Notes: a model not told the origin generated them from the letters alone. A stretch of DNA of 27,676 bases from JAQBQQ01 sp964633955 (GCA_964633955.1 CAZWIA010000012.1:1-27676), one strand, 5' to 3'. Shown: positions 6,553 to 13,933, counted from the stretch's first letter. Translations and numbers: made by a program.

Positions 6553-7044
6553 ATGTTGCCCCGGATTACGGCGGATGTCTTTGAGGAGACCGGTGTTCAG
6601 GAGCCGGCCAATACCGTCCTGCTCCTTGAGGAGCTGGAGCGGTTGGACCGCACGCATCCTGGGACGGCGAAGTTCCTCCGCAGGCGCTTGGACCGCCTGC
6701 CGTGGCCGGAAGACACGGTGGCCGAGCTGGCCTCCATCTTGGGGGCGCTGCTCCTCCTGCTCCGGACGGCCTTGGGCGGTAAATTACCGAAGATCAGCCG
6801 GGCCGTGCGGCAGAAGGTACGCAACAGCGATTCTCTGTTCCTCATGGTGGATCAGTTCCAGGCACTGGCGGCGCATAACGCGTTGCTCAGCGAGTTCCTC
6901 ACGGAGCGCCTCAACGCGTTGCCGACCGGCAGTGAGGCCGACGATCGCAGGGCACTTCTCCTTGTGGCTCAGGCACTGGCACTGGTGGACTACGCTCTGC
7001 CAGAGGCGCCGCAGAAGCACAGCTGGCTATTCAGCTGTAATTGA
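6553..7044 (+). CDS. Hypothetical protein, 163 aa
   Basis: I do not recognise this. It is a mostly helical, Leu-rich soluble protein (LLLEELERLDRTHPG, then ELASILGALLLLLRTAL), with no signal peptide or metal motif. The central Leu-rich stretch (about residues 58-75) is amphipathic or weakly hydrophobic. The C-terminus QKHSWLFSCN loosely recalls the KHSW near the end of the 139-aa protein at 124, probably by chance. The start is set by AAAGGAG (6541-6547), five bases before ATG 6553. This is one of the few strong Shine-Dalgarno sites in the window, and it rules out the TTG at 6523. A leader of up to 100 bases with a palindrome precedes it, and strong hairpins follow. Confidence 0.75.
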   Translation: MLPRITADVFEETGVQEPANTVLLLEELERLDRTHPGTAKFLRRRLDRLPWPEDTVAELASILGALLLLLRTALGGKLPKISRAVRQKVRNSDSLFLMVDQFQALAAHNALLSEFLTERLNALPTGSEADDRRALLLVAQALALVDYALPEAPQKHSWLFSCN

Positions 7045-7061
7045 ACTGGCCAAACTATCCT

Positions 7062-7125
7062 GCCGCTCAGCCGCCGCGCTGAGCGGCACGGCCCCACCGC
7101 CCGTCCAGGCGAGGGGGCCTCTTTT
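7062..7125 (+). terminator. Two terminator hairpins between convergent genes
   Basis: GCCGCTCAG (7062-7070) pairs perfectly with CTGAGCGGC (7079-7087). A second stem, GGCCCC (7090-7095) with GGGGCC (7114-7119), is followed by TCTTTT. The second is the likely terminator for the gene ending at 7044. Confidence 0.75.
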
Positions 7126-7130
7126 GCGTG

Positions 7131-9476
7131 CTAGAATAACCTCTGCTGCTCTGGATCCGGCTTGGGGGCGGGGGGGTTCTTGGATTTGGTGTGACGGGAC
7201 GGCACATGGCTGGCGCTCCGAGACGCCGCATGCGGCGTCTCTACGCCGAATTGGCGCAGGTACGCCTTCACCTTCCCTCCGTAGGATTTGGTCTGGATGC
7301 GGTCGTCTAACACCAGCACGTCCGCGCCCTCCGTCTTGAACCGGCAGAATGTCCTAAGGAGCCGGAAGAGGCGGTGGGTGAGACGGGGGAGGGAGTACTC
7401 CTCAAAGGCGTTCTGGTAGCGAGAAGCACGGCGGCTGTGGACGGCGTGGCCGGGATGGTCAAAGGGCAGGGCCTGCACGACCAGGTGGTGCACCGTGCGC
7501 GGCGGCAGGTCCATTCCCTCAAACGCCCAGGGCGTGAGGAGCCAGATCGCGGGGGCGGAGGCAGCAAGGAACTCCGCCTGCATCCGTCCCTGTCCGCCGG
7601 ACATCCCCTGGCAGATGAGCGTGATGCCGCGGGATTCTGCTTCCTCCGCGTGGCGGACGTAGAGGGATTCAATCATGGCCTTGGATGGGACCAGGACCAC
7701 GGTCTTCCCTTCCGGCGGCTCGGTGAGGAGCTGGCTGAGTGCGGGCTCCGTGGCAAAGGTGAGCTGCACGCGGCAGGGGGACTCCCCGGCCGCCGCGCGT
7801 TCCGTGGCGGCGGCGCGGAGGGGGAGCAGTTCCTGCAGCCCTTTCCGGTCGCCCGGCGGAACAATGAGGCTCACGGGGAACCGCTGGAAGAGGATGGTGT
7901 GCAGGACGGTGCCCACGTGGTCCGGCACGGCGTGGAGCAACGTGGTTCCGTTGGGCCGGCGTTCAATGTAGGTGATGAACTGCTTGGGCGTGTCCGGATC
8001 CAGGATGCGCATGAGACCCTGCAGCAGGCCGCGGGCCTGGGAGGGGAGGGTGTCTGACCGGAGCAGGAGATCCACCTGCTCGCGCAGGCCCTTGGCTTGG
8101 GGGGTGTGGAGTTCCGCTGCCGTGACATAGTGGAGGTCTTCTTTCCGCCGGATGAGTTCACAGAAGAGCTCCGTGAGATCCGCAATCCGCGTGAGAGCGG
8201 TATCTCCTTCCGCCGCCGCGCGCAGTGCGTCCAGCGGGCAGATGGCCCCGAGCGCCTTGGAGGCCCCCTCCTCCAGCATGGATGCGTCATCGATCAGGAT
8301 GTGGACCGGTTCTTGCAGTAGCGGTTCCACTCCCTCCGGCGGCGCCTGCACCAGCGTGAGCAGCTGCCGGTGGTCCAAGATGACTGTGCGCGCGGCGCGC
8401 TGGAACTGGTCGCGGTACGCGCTGCTTTCCTCCGTGCACTGCAGCTTGCCTCTCCATACTGCCTCCTCCCCGCCGTGGAGCGGGAAGTCCGCGCGGGTCT
8501 GCGGCCGGTACCAGAGGAGCTTCACTGCCAGCGTGGCCTCATCCGGCGTGTAGGCCTCCTGCGCCAGCATGGCCGCAGCGGCCTGTCGGTCCACCAGCAG
8601 GGATGGCGGATAGAGAACGGAGACGTGCTCCGGCAGCGGATGCAGGCGGCGGGCCGCTGCTTCCAGGTTCTTCACGGCAATGACGTGGCGGCGGGCTGCA
8701 TCCTCAGCCGCGTGCGCAATAGCTGTCTGCAGGAACTGCGGCTCCAGCGGCTCTTCAATCAAGCCCACGCTCCCGGCTTCCGGCGGCGAGAGCTCAATCG
8801 ACAGGCGGATCCCGGAGGCCGCGCCTAACGGTGCCGCCGTGTTCCATGCCGTGAGCCACGCGGGTCGCGCCTTGGCTTCGGACGGCGGCAGGGCTTGGAA
8901 CAGCATCCGGTAGCCCGGGCTGCTCCGCTCCATGATCGCGCGTGCGGGCAGGAGCAGTTCTTCCGGCAGCTCCAGGAGCCGCTCCCAGCACCTACTCAAG
9001 AGCTCCAGGGTTGCCCGCACGTCCCCCAGCGCCCGGTGTACGGGGAAGTGGTTCAGCTTCAGCACGCTGCTCAAGTACCCCAGTGAGTAACTCTCCAGCT
9101 CCGGAAAGACGAGCGATGCCAGCATGGAAGTATCGATCCACGGCCGGTCCGTGAGATCCAGCCCTTCGCCCCTCAGCATGCCCAGGTCATACCCCACGTT
9201 CTGGCCCACAATGAGCGTCTCTTCCCCGATCGCCTCCCGGATAGCCTCTCTGCGATCGGCGAACGCCGGCTGGCCCGCCAGGTCAGCAGTCTTGATCCGA
9301 GTCAGCACCTCGATCATGGGCGGGATCTCCGGCGCGCTGTAGAGCTCGCTGTATTCACGCATCACCCGACCCTCTTCCACGCGCATGGCAGCGAACTCGA
9401 TCACCTTATGGACTTTGGGCACAAAGCCCGTGGTCTCCGTATCCAGGACGACGATCTTCTGCGGCGGCAGGTTCAT
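7131..9476 (-). CDS. DEDDh 3'-5' exonuclease fused to degenerate DinG-like helicase
   Basis: A 781-aa fusion like the DnaQ-DinG proteins of Firmicutes. The exonuclease domain (1-165) is complete: Asp12 and Glu14 in LDTETTG, Asp97 in GQNVGYDLGML, His147 and Asp152 in HRALGDVRAT. The rest aligns by pattern to DinG/XPD helicases: KLLWYRPQTRADF, the segment before NHaLL (here LDHRQLL), and a C-terminal RYQNAFEEYSLPRLTHRLFR ending in DVLVLDDRIQTKSYGG. The ATPase motifs are broken. No Walker A (GxGKT) is present, the DEAH box reads DDAS, and motif VI (QGxGRxIR) reads RLLRTFCR. It is therefore probably a nuclease with a non-motor helicase scaffold. ATG 9476 is chosen from TACCCT ending 7 bases upstream; the longer frame from 9530 adds 18 residues. 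Confidence 0.85.
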   Translation of the reverse strand: MNLPPQKIVVLDTETTGFVPKVHKVIEFAAMRVEEGRVMREYSELYSAPEIPPMIEVLTRIKTADLAGQPAFADRREAIREAIGEETLIVGQNVGYDLGMLRGEGLDLTDRPWIDTSMLASLVFPELESYSLGYLSSVLKLNHFPVHRALGDVRATLELLSRCWERLLELPEELLLPARAIMERSSPGYRMLFQALPPSEAKARPAWLTAWNTAAPLGAASGIRLSIELSPPEAGSVGLIEEPLEPQFLQTAIAHAAEDAARRHVIAVKNLEAAARRLHPLPEHVSVLYPPSLLVDRQAAAAMLAQEAYTPDEATLAVKLLWYRPQTRADFPLHGGEEAVWRGKLQCTEESSAYRDQFQRAARTVILDHRQLLTLVQAPPEGVEPLLQEPVHILIDDASMLEEGASKALGAICPLDALRAAAEGDTALTRIADLTELFCELIRRKEDLHYVTAAELHTPQAKGLREQVDLLLRSDTLPSQARGLLQGLMRILDPDTPKQFITYIERRPNGTTLLHAVPDHVGTVLHTILFQRFPVSLIVPPGDRKGLQELLPLRAAATERAAAGESPCRVQLTFATEPALSQLLTEPPEGKTVVLVPSKAMIESLYVRHAEEAESRGITLICQGMSGGQGRMQAEFLAASAPAIWLLTPWAFEGMDLPPRTVHHLVVQALPFDHPGHAVHSRRASRYQNAFEEYSLPRLTHRLFRLLRTFCRFKTEGADVLVLDDRIQTKSYGGKVKAYLRQFGVETPHAASRSASHVPSRHTKSKNPPAPKPDPEQQRLF

Positions 9477-9482
9477 GGGGAG

Positions 9483-9488
9483 AGGGTA
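9483..9488 (-). promoter_or_regulatory. -10 box for leaderless exonuclease-fusion mRNA
   Basis: TACCCT on the minus strand, with +1 predicted exactly on the A of ATG 9476. It is preceded by inverted repeat GGTTC-AAGA-GAACC. Confidence 0.5.
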
Positions 9489-9564
9489 CCGGTTCTCTTG
9501 AACCATGCCACATGAAAGAAGCCGCTCCACAGATGGGGGCGGCGGGTCTCTGGAGGATGATGGG

Positions 9565-9589
9565 GGAGCGCCTCTTTAGGAGGCGTTCC
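9565..9589. terminator. Strong hairpin at the 3' end of the 90-aa gene
   Basis: GGAGCGCCTC pairs with GAGGCGTTCC (10 bp, one G-T) around loop TTTAG. The stem overlaps the stop codon of the gene at 9576. No T run follows on either strand, so termination is uncertain; it may protect the mRNA end. Confidence 0.5.
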
Positions 9590-9848
9590 GGAAAGGGATG
9601 ATGACGGGCGCGTTCAGGAGTGGCGCCAGCTCCGGGTGCCCCTGGCACCCTTCAAGCAGGAAACGTCCGACGAACGGGGCCAGCCGCGCAGTGCAGTACA
9701 TCGCGACGACGTGTGGCCGGTCCATGTCCGGCTCGGCCAGGTGGATCCCTGGGGGGAGACCGTTGGCCACTTCCCGCAACGCCTTGCGGGAGAAACCGTC
9801 TGACCAGATGTCAAACGGCATTCCGATCGAGACGAGACCCCAAGACAT
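9576..9848 (-). CDS. Hypothetical protein, 90 aa
   Basis: I do not recognise this. It is a small soluble protein with three internal cysteine or histidine sites (HLAEPDMDRPHVVAMYCTA, LEGCQGH) but no clear metal motif and no membrane helix. The start is supported by GGAGG (9861-9857 on the minus strand), eight bases before ATG 9848. It lies 146 bases downstream of nusA on the same strand and may share its transcript. The spacer holds a CCCTGTC/GATAGGG hairpin (9890-9870) just before the ribosome site. The downstream exonuclease fusion appears to have its own promoter. Confidence 0.65.
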   Translation of the reverse strand: MSWGLVSIGMPFDIWSDGFSRKALREVANGLPPGIHLAEPDMDRPHVVAMYCTARLAPFVGRFLLEGCQGHPELAPLLNAPVIIPFRNAS

Positions 9849-9869
9849 GAAAAGATCCTCCAGACATGA

Positions 9870-9890
9870 CCCTATCCGACCCAGACAGGG
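9870..9890 (-). promoter_or_regulatory. Leader hairpin upstream of the 90-aa gene
   Basis: Minus strand CCCTGTC, loop TGGGTCG, GATAGGG (7 bp, one G-T), ending nine bases before the GGAGG site. It does not match any riboswitch family I can name. Confidence 0.4.
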
Positions 9891-9994
9891 TTACCGGTCA
9901 TCATCCGCCGTTTCCCTCACCTGACAAGGGTCTTGGGGCCTTGATCGTTGGAATGCGGCTCTGAGACTCAAAAATTCACAATCTGTTGCCCAGG

Positions 9995-11296
9995 TCAGCC
10001 CTCCGTGGCTTCCCCAGGTGCCTCCTTTGCGGCCGCCTCCTGGACCGTTTCATCTGCTACTTCCACCGCCTCCTGGTTCATCTCTTCATCCCCGGTGCTC
10101 TCCGGCGGGGGCGGGGCGCCTACGGGCTCGGCCTGCTCGGCCTCTTCCCCGTTTTGCACGGCGCTGCTGCCCGGTTCCTCGGTGGGCAATTCCTCGCCCC
10201 TCAATTGCGCCAGCTTGGCCTTGAAGGCGGGCAGCTCCTCGTAGTTGTACATGTCCAGCTCGTAGCTGGTGAGGTCTGTGGCCAGCCGGATGTTCTGGCC
10301 CTTCTTGCCGATGGCCATGGGCCGCTGCGCCTCTTCCACAAAGACCGCCGCGCGCTTCTTGATGCGGCGGCCGTCCTCATCCACGCGCTCCTGGTCGTTT
10401 ACAATGATCACCGCGGAGATGGCGGCCGGCTGGAGGGCGGTGGAGATGAGCTTGATGGGGTCATCCGACCACTCGATCATATCTACGCGCTCGCCGTTGA
10501 TCTCCTCCATCACGGCCTGGATGCGCACGCCCTTCTGGCCCACGCAGGCGCCAATGGGGTCGATGCGCGGATCGTTGCTCTTCACGGCCACCTTGGAGCG
10601 GAAGCCCGCGTCCCGCGCGATGGCCATCACCTGCACGTCGCCGTTGCGCACCTCCGGAATCTCCAGTTCCAGAAGCTTCTGCACCAGTTTGGGGTGGGTG
10701 CGGGAGATCCGGAGCTGCGGGCCCTTGCCGGTCATCTCCACGCGCTCCAGGTACACGCGCAGGCGCTTGCCGGTGTAGTAGTGCTCGCCGGGGATCTGCT
10801 CCCGCCAGGGGAGGGAGACCGTCATGCCCTCTATCTCCAGCGTCACCCAGTTGGGGTCCACCTTGGTCACGGTCGCGGTCAGCAGTTCATCCTCCCGGTC
10901 CTTGAACATCTGGTACAGGCTCTGCTTCTCCGCTTCCTGGATCTTCTGCAGGATCACCTGCTTGGCGGCTTGGGTCGCAATGCGACCGTACTCGTGGGGC
11001 GTCACATCGATGGTGATCTCATCCCCCTCCTCCGCGTCCGGCTTGATGCGCTGGGCGTCTTTGAGGCTGATCTCAAAGTTCTCATTCTCCACCTCCGCCA
11101 CCACCTCCTTCACCAGCAGGATGGTGGGCATGTCCGTGCCCTCCGGGAACTCCACGCGGATCTCCTGCTCCTTGTTGCCAAAGTCCTTGCGGTAGGCCGT
11201 GGCAATGGCCTGCTTGACCGCATCCAAGACCATCTCCGGGGAGATGTTCTTCTCGGAACAAATCTGATTGATCGCTGCGAGGAATGTGGCGCGCAT
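9995..11296 (-). CDS. nusA: Transcription elongation/termination factor NusA
   Basis: A 433-aa RNA-polymerase-binding factor for pausing, termination and antitermination. The N-terminal domain (about 1-125) is followed by S1 (about 130-200; DELLTATVTKVDPNWVTLEI), then KH1 and KH2 (about 200-345). Diagnostic strings are HPKLVQKLLELEIPEV, DPIGACVGQKGVRIQAV and RPMAIGKKGQNIRLA. After about residue 375 the protein ends in a Glu/Ala/Pro-rich acidic tail instead of the E. coli acidic repeats. The usual partners rimP, infB and rbfA are not adjacent. ATG 11296 begins the standard N-terminus (MRATFLAAINQICSEKNI). A TGgTATACT promoter lies about 40 bases upstream, and the leader has no Shine-Dalgarno sequence. 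Confidence 0.97.
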   Translation of the reverse strand: MRATFLAAINQICSEKNISPEMVLDAVKQAIATAYRKDFGNKEQEIRVEFPEGTDMPTILLVKEVVAEVENENFEISLKDAQRIKPDAEEGDEITIDVTPHEYGRIATQAAKQVILQKIQEAEKQSLYQMFKDREDELLTATVTKVDPNWVTLEIEGMTVSLPWREQIPGEHYYTGKRLRVYLERVEMTGKGPQLRISRTHPKLVQKLLELEIPEVRNGDVQVMAIARDAGFRSKVAVKSNDPRIDPIGACVGQKGVRIQAVMEEINGERVDMIEWSDDPIKLISTALQPAAISAVIIVNDQERVDEDGRRIKKRAAVFVEEAQRPMAIGKKGQNIRLATDLTSYELDMYNYEELPAFKAKLAQLRGEELPTEEPGSSAVQNGEEAEQAEPVGAPPPPESTGDEEMNQEAVEVADETVQEAAAKEAPGEATEG

Positions 11297-11342
11297 GGGA
11301 GTGAAGGGGACGTTTTACGGATGGGAAAGCCCTTGAAGGGGC

Positions 11343-11351
11343 AGTATACCA
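11343..11351 (-). promoter_or_regulatory. Extended -10 promoter of nusA
   Basis: TG-g-TATACT on the minus strand, with +1 near 11336 and a leader of about 40 nt. The rest of the gap (11352-11546) shows no gene I can support. Confidence 0.65.
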
Positions 11352-11546
11352 GAATGTCATGCCGAGTAGCCCGCATATTGCCCTTCGGAATTTGCTCCGC
11401 TGTGCTCTGCTCTCTTTTGGCAGAACTGCGGGCGTACCGAGGCAGACCATTCCAGTCTGGCTGGAATAGTGGGCGATACCAGGATCGTCAATGACATAGC
11501 TATGGTACCAGGTTTTTGGTTGAATACAAGGGCTTTAGCGGCTCCT

Positions 11547-11711
11547 TCAAGCGGGTAATAGGGCTGGAAATTCCTCCAGATATAACTCCGTCGCCGCTCT
11601 CAGATTCCTCAATGCATCCTTTAAGCTTTTACCCTGGCTCACAGAACCTACTTCTGGGCACGTAGCCACGAAGATTTTCCCTTCCCGATTGATGACGGCG
11701 GTGAGCTGCAT
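11547..11711 (-). CDS. HicB-like (UPF0150) small protein, no HicA partner
   Basis: A 54-aa single domain with the HicB antitoxin fold pattern: MQLTAVINREGKIFVATCPE (beta strands with the 'cPe' turn), VGSVSQGKSLKDALRNLRAATELYLEE. In HicAB modules this domain blocks the HicA ribonuclease. No HicA (small dsRBD-like protein with catalytic His) is encoded on either side, and there is no C-terminal DNA-binding domain. It may be an orphan antitoxin or a family member with another role. The frame opens at 11753, overlapping the glycosyltransferase; ATG 11711 is chosen because TGcTATGCA ends eight bases upstream and the domain begins there. Confidence 0.75.
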   Translation of the reverse strand: MQLTAVINREGKIFVATCPEVGSVSQGKSLKDALRNLRAATELYLEEFPALLPA

Positions 11712-11718
11712 GCGCCCA

Positions 11719-11727
11719 TGCATAGCA
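11719..11727 (-). promoter_or_regulatory. Extended -10 box for the HicB-like gene
   Basis: TG-c-TATGCA on the minus strand, eight bases from ATG 11711, inside the last bases before and across the glycosyltransferase stop region. Confidence 0.35.
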
Positions 11728-11730
11728 CAA

Positions 11731-12624
11731 TCACCACTTTGCGGCATGAGCAATTCCCTTTAAGAACGCCTTCGCATGCCTTCCTCGTATGGTGGGGAGC
11801 AGGGCAATCAGGCGGTAGGCGATCGCCTTCCAGCCTTTGGGTGTCACGGAGAGACCGGCCACCCGTTGGATATGTACGGCAGATCTCCCCAGCGTCTCCA
11901 TCCGCTTCAGGGATTGTTCGAGTGTGAGCGCATGGTGGTGGAACGCCACCGCTTCCGGCTGGTAGAGGAGCGGGACGTTCGATTGGGCCAGCCGCAGTCC
12001 CCACTCCACATCCTCCCAGCCGTACAGCGTCACATCTTCTCTGAAGGGATGCTGCTTGGCAATGCTGGTCGGCAGGCTGATGTGGGATGTGTACGTGAAC
12101 TTGTGCTGGATGCTCGGGGGAATCGGCTGGCCGGCGTATTGCTCGATCAACGGATACCCGAACTGCCAGCCGGATCGTTCGAGGTATTGCATGACGGGTG
12201 TCCGTTCCAGTTCCGGATCCCACGTGGTGAAGCCGAGCACCGCCTCCTGCGCGCTGGTTTTCTTATTCAGCAGCGCATGTGCTTCCAGGTGCTTGGCGCA
12301 GGCGTCCGGCCTGAGGAAGATATCGTCCCCCATGAACAGGACGAGCGGTGCCGACGCGCGTGCTACCCCCCTGTTCCGGGCAACACCCTGCTGGGATTTG
12401 GGGATCTCCATGTATTGGTAGGCCGGTTCCCGGCCGCGTTTCACCAGTGCCTCTCTCGGTTCGATCAGCGGTCGCATCAGCTCGGCCGTGGCCGTGTCCG
12501 GCCCGTCACTCACCACGATCACCTGGAGCTGCGCGCGGACGGTCTGGGCGTCTATCCGCCGCAGGCACTCCGCCAGGATCCGCGCCCGCTTGTGGGTGGG
12601 GATGACGATTGTGAGGGAGGGCAT
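11731..12624 (-). CDS. Glycosyltransferase family 2 (GT-A fold)
   Basis: A 297-aa cytoplasmic or membrane-associated glycosyltransferase. The GT-A start is LTIVIPTHKRARILAECL; VVSDGPD (residues 37-43) binds the nucleotide sugar, KSQQGVARNRGVARA (76-90) is the usual NxG segment, and the metal site is FMGDDIF (Asp100-Asp101). The acceptor or catalytic region is LYGWEDVEWGLRL (about 200-212, with the ED base). It likely adds a sugar to a surface glycan, perhaps with the lipid-linked sugar made by the enzyme at 5060; the acceptor is unknown. The minus-strand box CATACT (12638-12633) places +1 two bases before ATG 12624. Confidence 0.9.
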   Translation of the reverse strand: MPSLTIVIPTHKRARILAECLRRIDAQTVRAQLQVIVVSDGPDTATAELMRPLIEPREALVKRGREPAYQYMEIPKSQQGVARNRGVARASAPLVLFMGDDIFLRPDACAKHLEAHALLNKKTSAQEAVLGFTTWDPELERTPVMQYLERSGWQFGYPLIEQYAGQPIPPSIQHKFTYTSHISLPTSIAKQHPFREDVTLYGWEDVEWGLRLAQSNVPLLYQPEAVAFHHHALTLEQSLKRMETLGRSAVHIQRVAGLSVTPKGWKAIAYRLIALLPTIRGRHAKAFLKGIAHAAKW

Positions 12625-12632
12625 GCGCGGTC

Positions 12633-12638
12633 AGTATG
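12633..12638 (-). promoter_or_regulatory. -10 box for near-leaderless glycosyltransferase mRNA
   Basis: CATACT on the minus strand, ending nine bases from ATG 12624. Confidence 0.4.
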
Positions 12639-12661
12639 GAGCTTTTCATGGGTTCGTTAAA

Positions 12662-12742
12662 GGGTGACAAGGGTCAAAAGGGCGATAAAGGGTAACAAGG
12701 ATCAGCGAGGAACGAAATTCTTTGTTACCCTTGTTACCCTTT
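12662..12742. repeat. Inverted repeat of GGGTAACAAGG words
   Basis: AAAGGGTAACAAGG (12687-12700) is perfectly mirrored by CCTTGTTACCCTTT (12729-12742), with degenerate extra copies (GGGTGACAAGG at the left, TTTGTTACCC at 12721). The right arm contains TGtTACCCT (12732-12740), a good extended -10 for tsaB. Confidence 0.85.
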
Positions 12743-12759
12743 TTGCCCTCATTGCCTTC

Positions 12760-13434
12760 GTGCGCACTCTCTTCCTTAACATCGCTTCCGCAGACGGGCT
12801 CATCGCCTGTGCCGATGAGAACGAGGTGCGCGCGAGCGTGGGTATCCATCATTGTTCGACCGATGCGGATCTGGTGCAATCGTTCGAACAGGTGCTGAAC
12901 CAGGCCGGATGGAAGCCTGAAGAGCTGGAGCGGGTCGCGTGCGTGGTTGGTCCAGGAGGGTTCACCAGCTTGAGAGTTGCCTGTGCGTTTGCGAACGCGT
13001 TGAGTCATTTTCAGAGGGTGCCGTTGGCGGGGGTGCAGTTGAGTGAGGTGTACGGGAGTCGTTCATCCCTTGCGCGCCCCCTCCCCGGCCCTCCGGGCCA
13101 CCCCTCCCCCGTCGCGGGGGAGGGGACGGGGACGGGGGTGGGGGCCTGGTGGCTCCACTCCACCAAGCGCGATCTCCTGTTCCTGCGCGGGTACGGTCGC
13201 TATGCGGAGATGGTGGCGGAGCCCAAACTGGTGATGCTGGATGAGCTGGATCTCTCCCTCCATGCGGAGGACAAGTGGATGGGTGAGCTCATCCCGGAGC
13301 ATGAGGCGCAGGTGAAGAGGCGCGGACTGGTGCCGGCGGAACTGCAGCCGCTGGAGCAGGCACTGCCAGCGTTCCTCAATTCCCTCACGTACGCGCAGAA
13401 ACCGATCGAACCGTGGTACGGGCGGGGGTGGTGA
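12760..13434 (+). CDS. tsaB: tRNA threonylcarbamoyladenosine biosynthesis protein TsaB
   Basis: A 224-aa ASKHA-fold scaffold that partners TsaD, with TsaC and TsaE, to make t6A37 in ANN-decoding tRNAs. Diagnostic strings are LFLNIASADGLIACADE (the degenerate nucleotide-site start of YeaZ proteins), HCSTDADLVQSFEQVLNQAG, and VVGPGGFTSLRVACAFANAL (the GPGSFTGLR signature, with Ser and Gly changed). The start is GTG 12760; the frame is open to 12664, but that stretch is repeat DNA. Residues about 101-126 (SRSSLARPLPGPPGHPSPVA and following) come from a GC-rich palindromic repeat inserted in frame in a surface loop. No tsaD is nearby. The window's tRNA-Thr(TGT) is a natural t6A substrate, but that link is only general knowledge. 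Confidence 0.88.
   Translation: MRTLFLNIASADGLIACADENEVRASVGIHHCSTDADLVQSFEQVLNQAGWKPEELERVACVVGPGGFTSLRVACAFANALSHFQRVPLAGVQLSEVYGSRSSLARPLPGPPGHPSPVAGEGTGTGVGAWWLHSTKRDLLFLRGYGRYAEMVAEPKLVMLDELDLSLHAEDKWMGELIPEHEAQVKRRGLVPAELQPLEQALPAFLNSLTYAQKPIEPWYGRGW
13060..13140. repeat. GC-rich palindromic repeat inside tsaB
   Basis: CCCCTCCCCCG (13101-13111) pairs perfectly with CGGGGGAGGGG (13115-13125), and GGCCC-TCC-GGGCC-type symmetry lies to its left (13086-13099). Related CCTCCCC...GGGGAGG units occur between genes at 17818 and 27040. Confidence 0.8.
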
Positions 13435-13449
13435 GCGGCGCGCAAGACG

Positions 13450-13842
13450 TTAGGACCGTGACGGCTTCTTTGGCGGACGTCCCTGGAGCACGGGGTACCA
13501 GCGCCCGGGCTCCAGCCCGTAGCGGGCCAGGTCATCCGAGTTGGCATCATGCCGCACCTGGGCGGCGTCTCCCGTCCGGGCGCGCGGACCACCGTAGAAG
13601 AGCAGTGCGGAGACCATCACTTCCTGTTCGCCGATCCGCACCACGAGCTCGCGTACGGGGTGGAGGAGCGTGGCCATTTTCTCCCTCCAAAAAATCAGGA
13701 TGTCCAGAAGCTTCTCCTGCTGGTAGGCATCCAGTGCCCGCCAGAGGGCCATGATGCGTTCCTGGGTTTGCAGGGTATTGAGGAGCTGGTCTACTTCCTT
13801 GGCGGTATCAAAGGTGACGGGCCTGCGGAGGAGCTTTGCCAT
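13450..13842 (-). CDS. Hypothetical protein, 130 aa
   Basis: I do not recognise this. The N-terminal half is helical (FDTAKEVDQLLNTLQTQERIMALWRAL and following), and the middle is a beta-rich segment (VRELVVRIGEQEVMVSALLFY). The C-terminal tail is basic and ends PPKKPSRS. There is no signal peptide or membrane helix. AGGAG (13855-13851, minus strand) lies eight bases before ATG 13842, giving a clear Shine-Dalgarno start and excluding the longer frame from 13884. A CATACT box just upstream could be its -10, though it would place +1 inside the ribosome site. It is divergent from secA and convergent with tsaB. Confidence 0.7.
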   Translation of the reverse strand: MAKLLRRPVTFDTAKEVDQLLNTLQTQERIMALWRALDAYQQEKLLDILIFWREKMATLLHPVRELVVRIGEQEVMVSALLFYGGPRARTGDAAQVRHDANSDDLARYGLEPGRWYPVLQGRPPKKPSRS

Positions 13843-13921
13843 CAGGATTTCTCCTAGTATGCCGGAATGTGGCTTCTGTTCCATGGGCGGAAGATGCTAC
13901 CCTCTTCCCCTCCCCCTGCGC

Positions 13922-13927
13922 TACCCT
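13922..13927 (+). promoter_or_regulatory. -10 box for leaderless secA mRNA
   Basis: TACCCT, ending 7 bases before the G of GTG 13934. Another TGcTACCCT occurs upstream at about 13893-13901. Confidence 0.5.
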
Positions 13928-13933
13928 CTTCTT

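Noticed and set aside
9849..9994. Riboswitch in the leader of the 90-aa gene
   Set aside because: A short AAACGGC...GATGATGACC string faintly recalls the fluoride riboswitch 3' part, but the 5' half and pseudoknot are missing, so only a hairpin is reported.
9986..11494. 502-codon plus-strand open frame
   Set aside because: It is antisense to nusA, which has full family motifs; the His/Leu/Asp-rich translation is typical of a GC-rich shadow frame.
11400..11546. HicA or other gene between nusA and the HicB-like gene
   Set aside because: No frame with a HicA-like pattern is open there on either strand.
12664..12759. N-terminal extension of TsaB
   Set aside because: It is repeat DNA, and the family's N-terminal strand begins just after GTG 12760.
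13751..13933. N-terminal extension of SecA
   Set aside because: It overlaps the divergent gene's start and promoter, and SecA family alignment begins at 13934.
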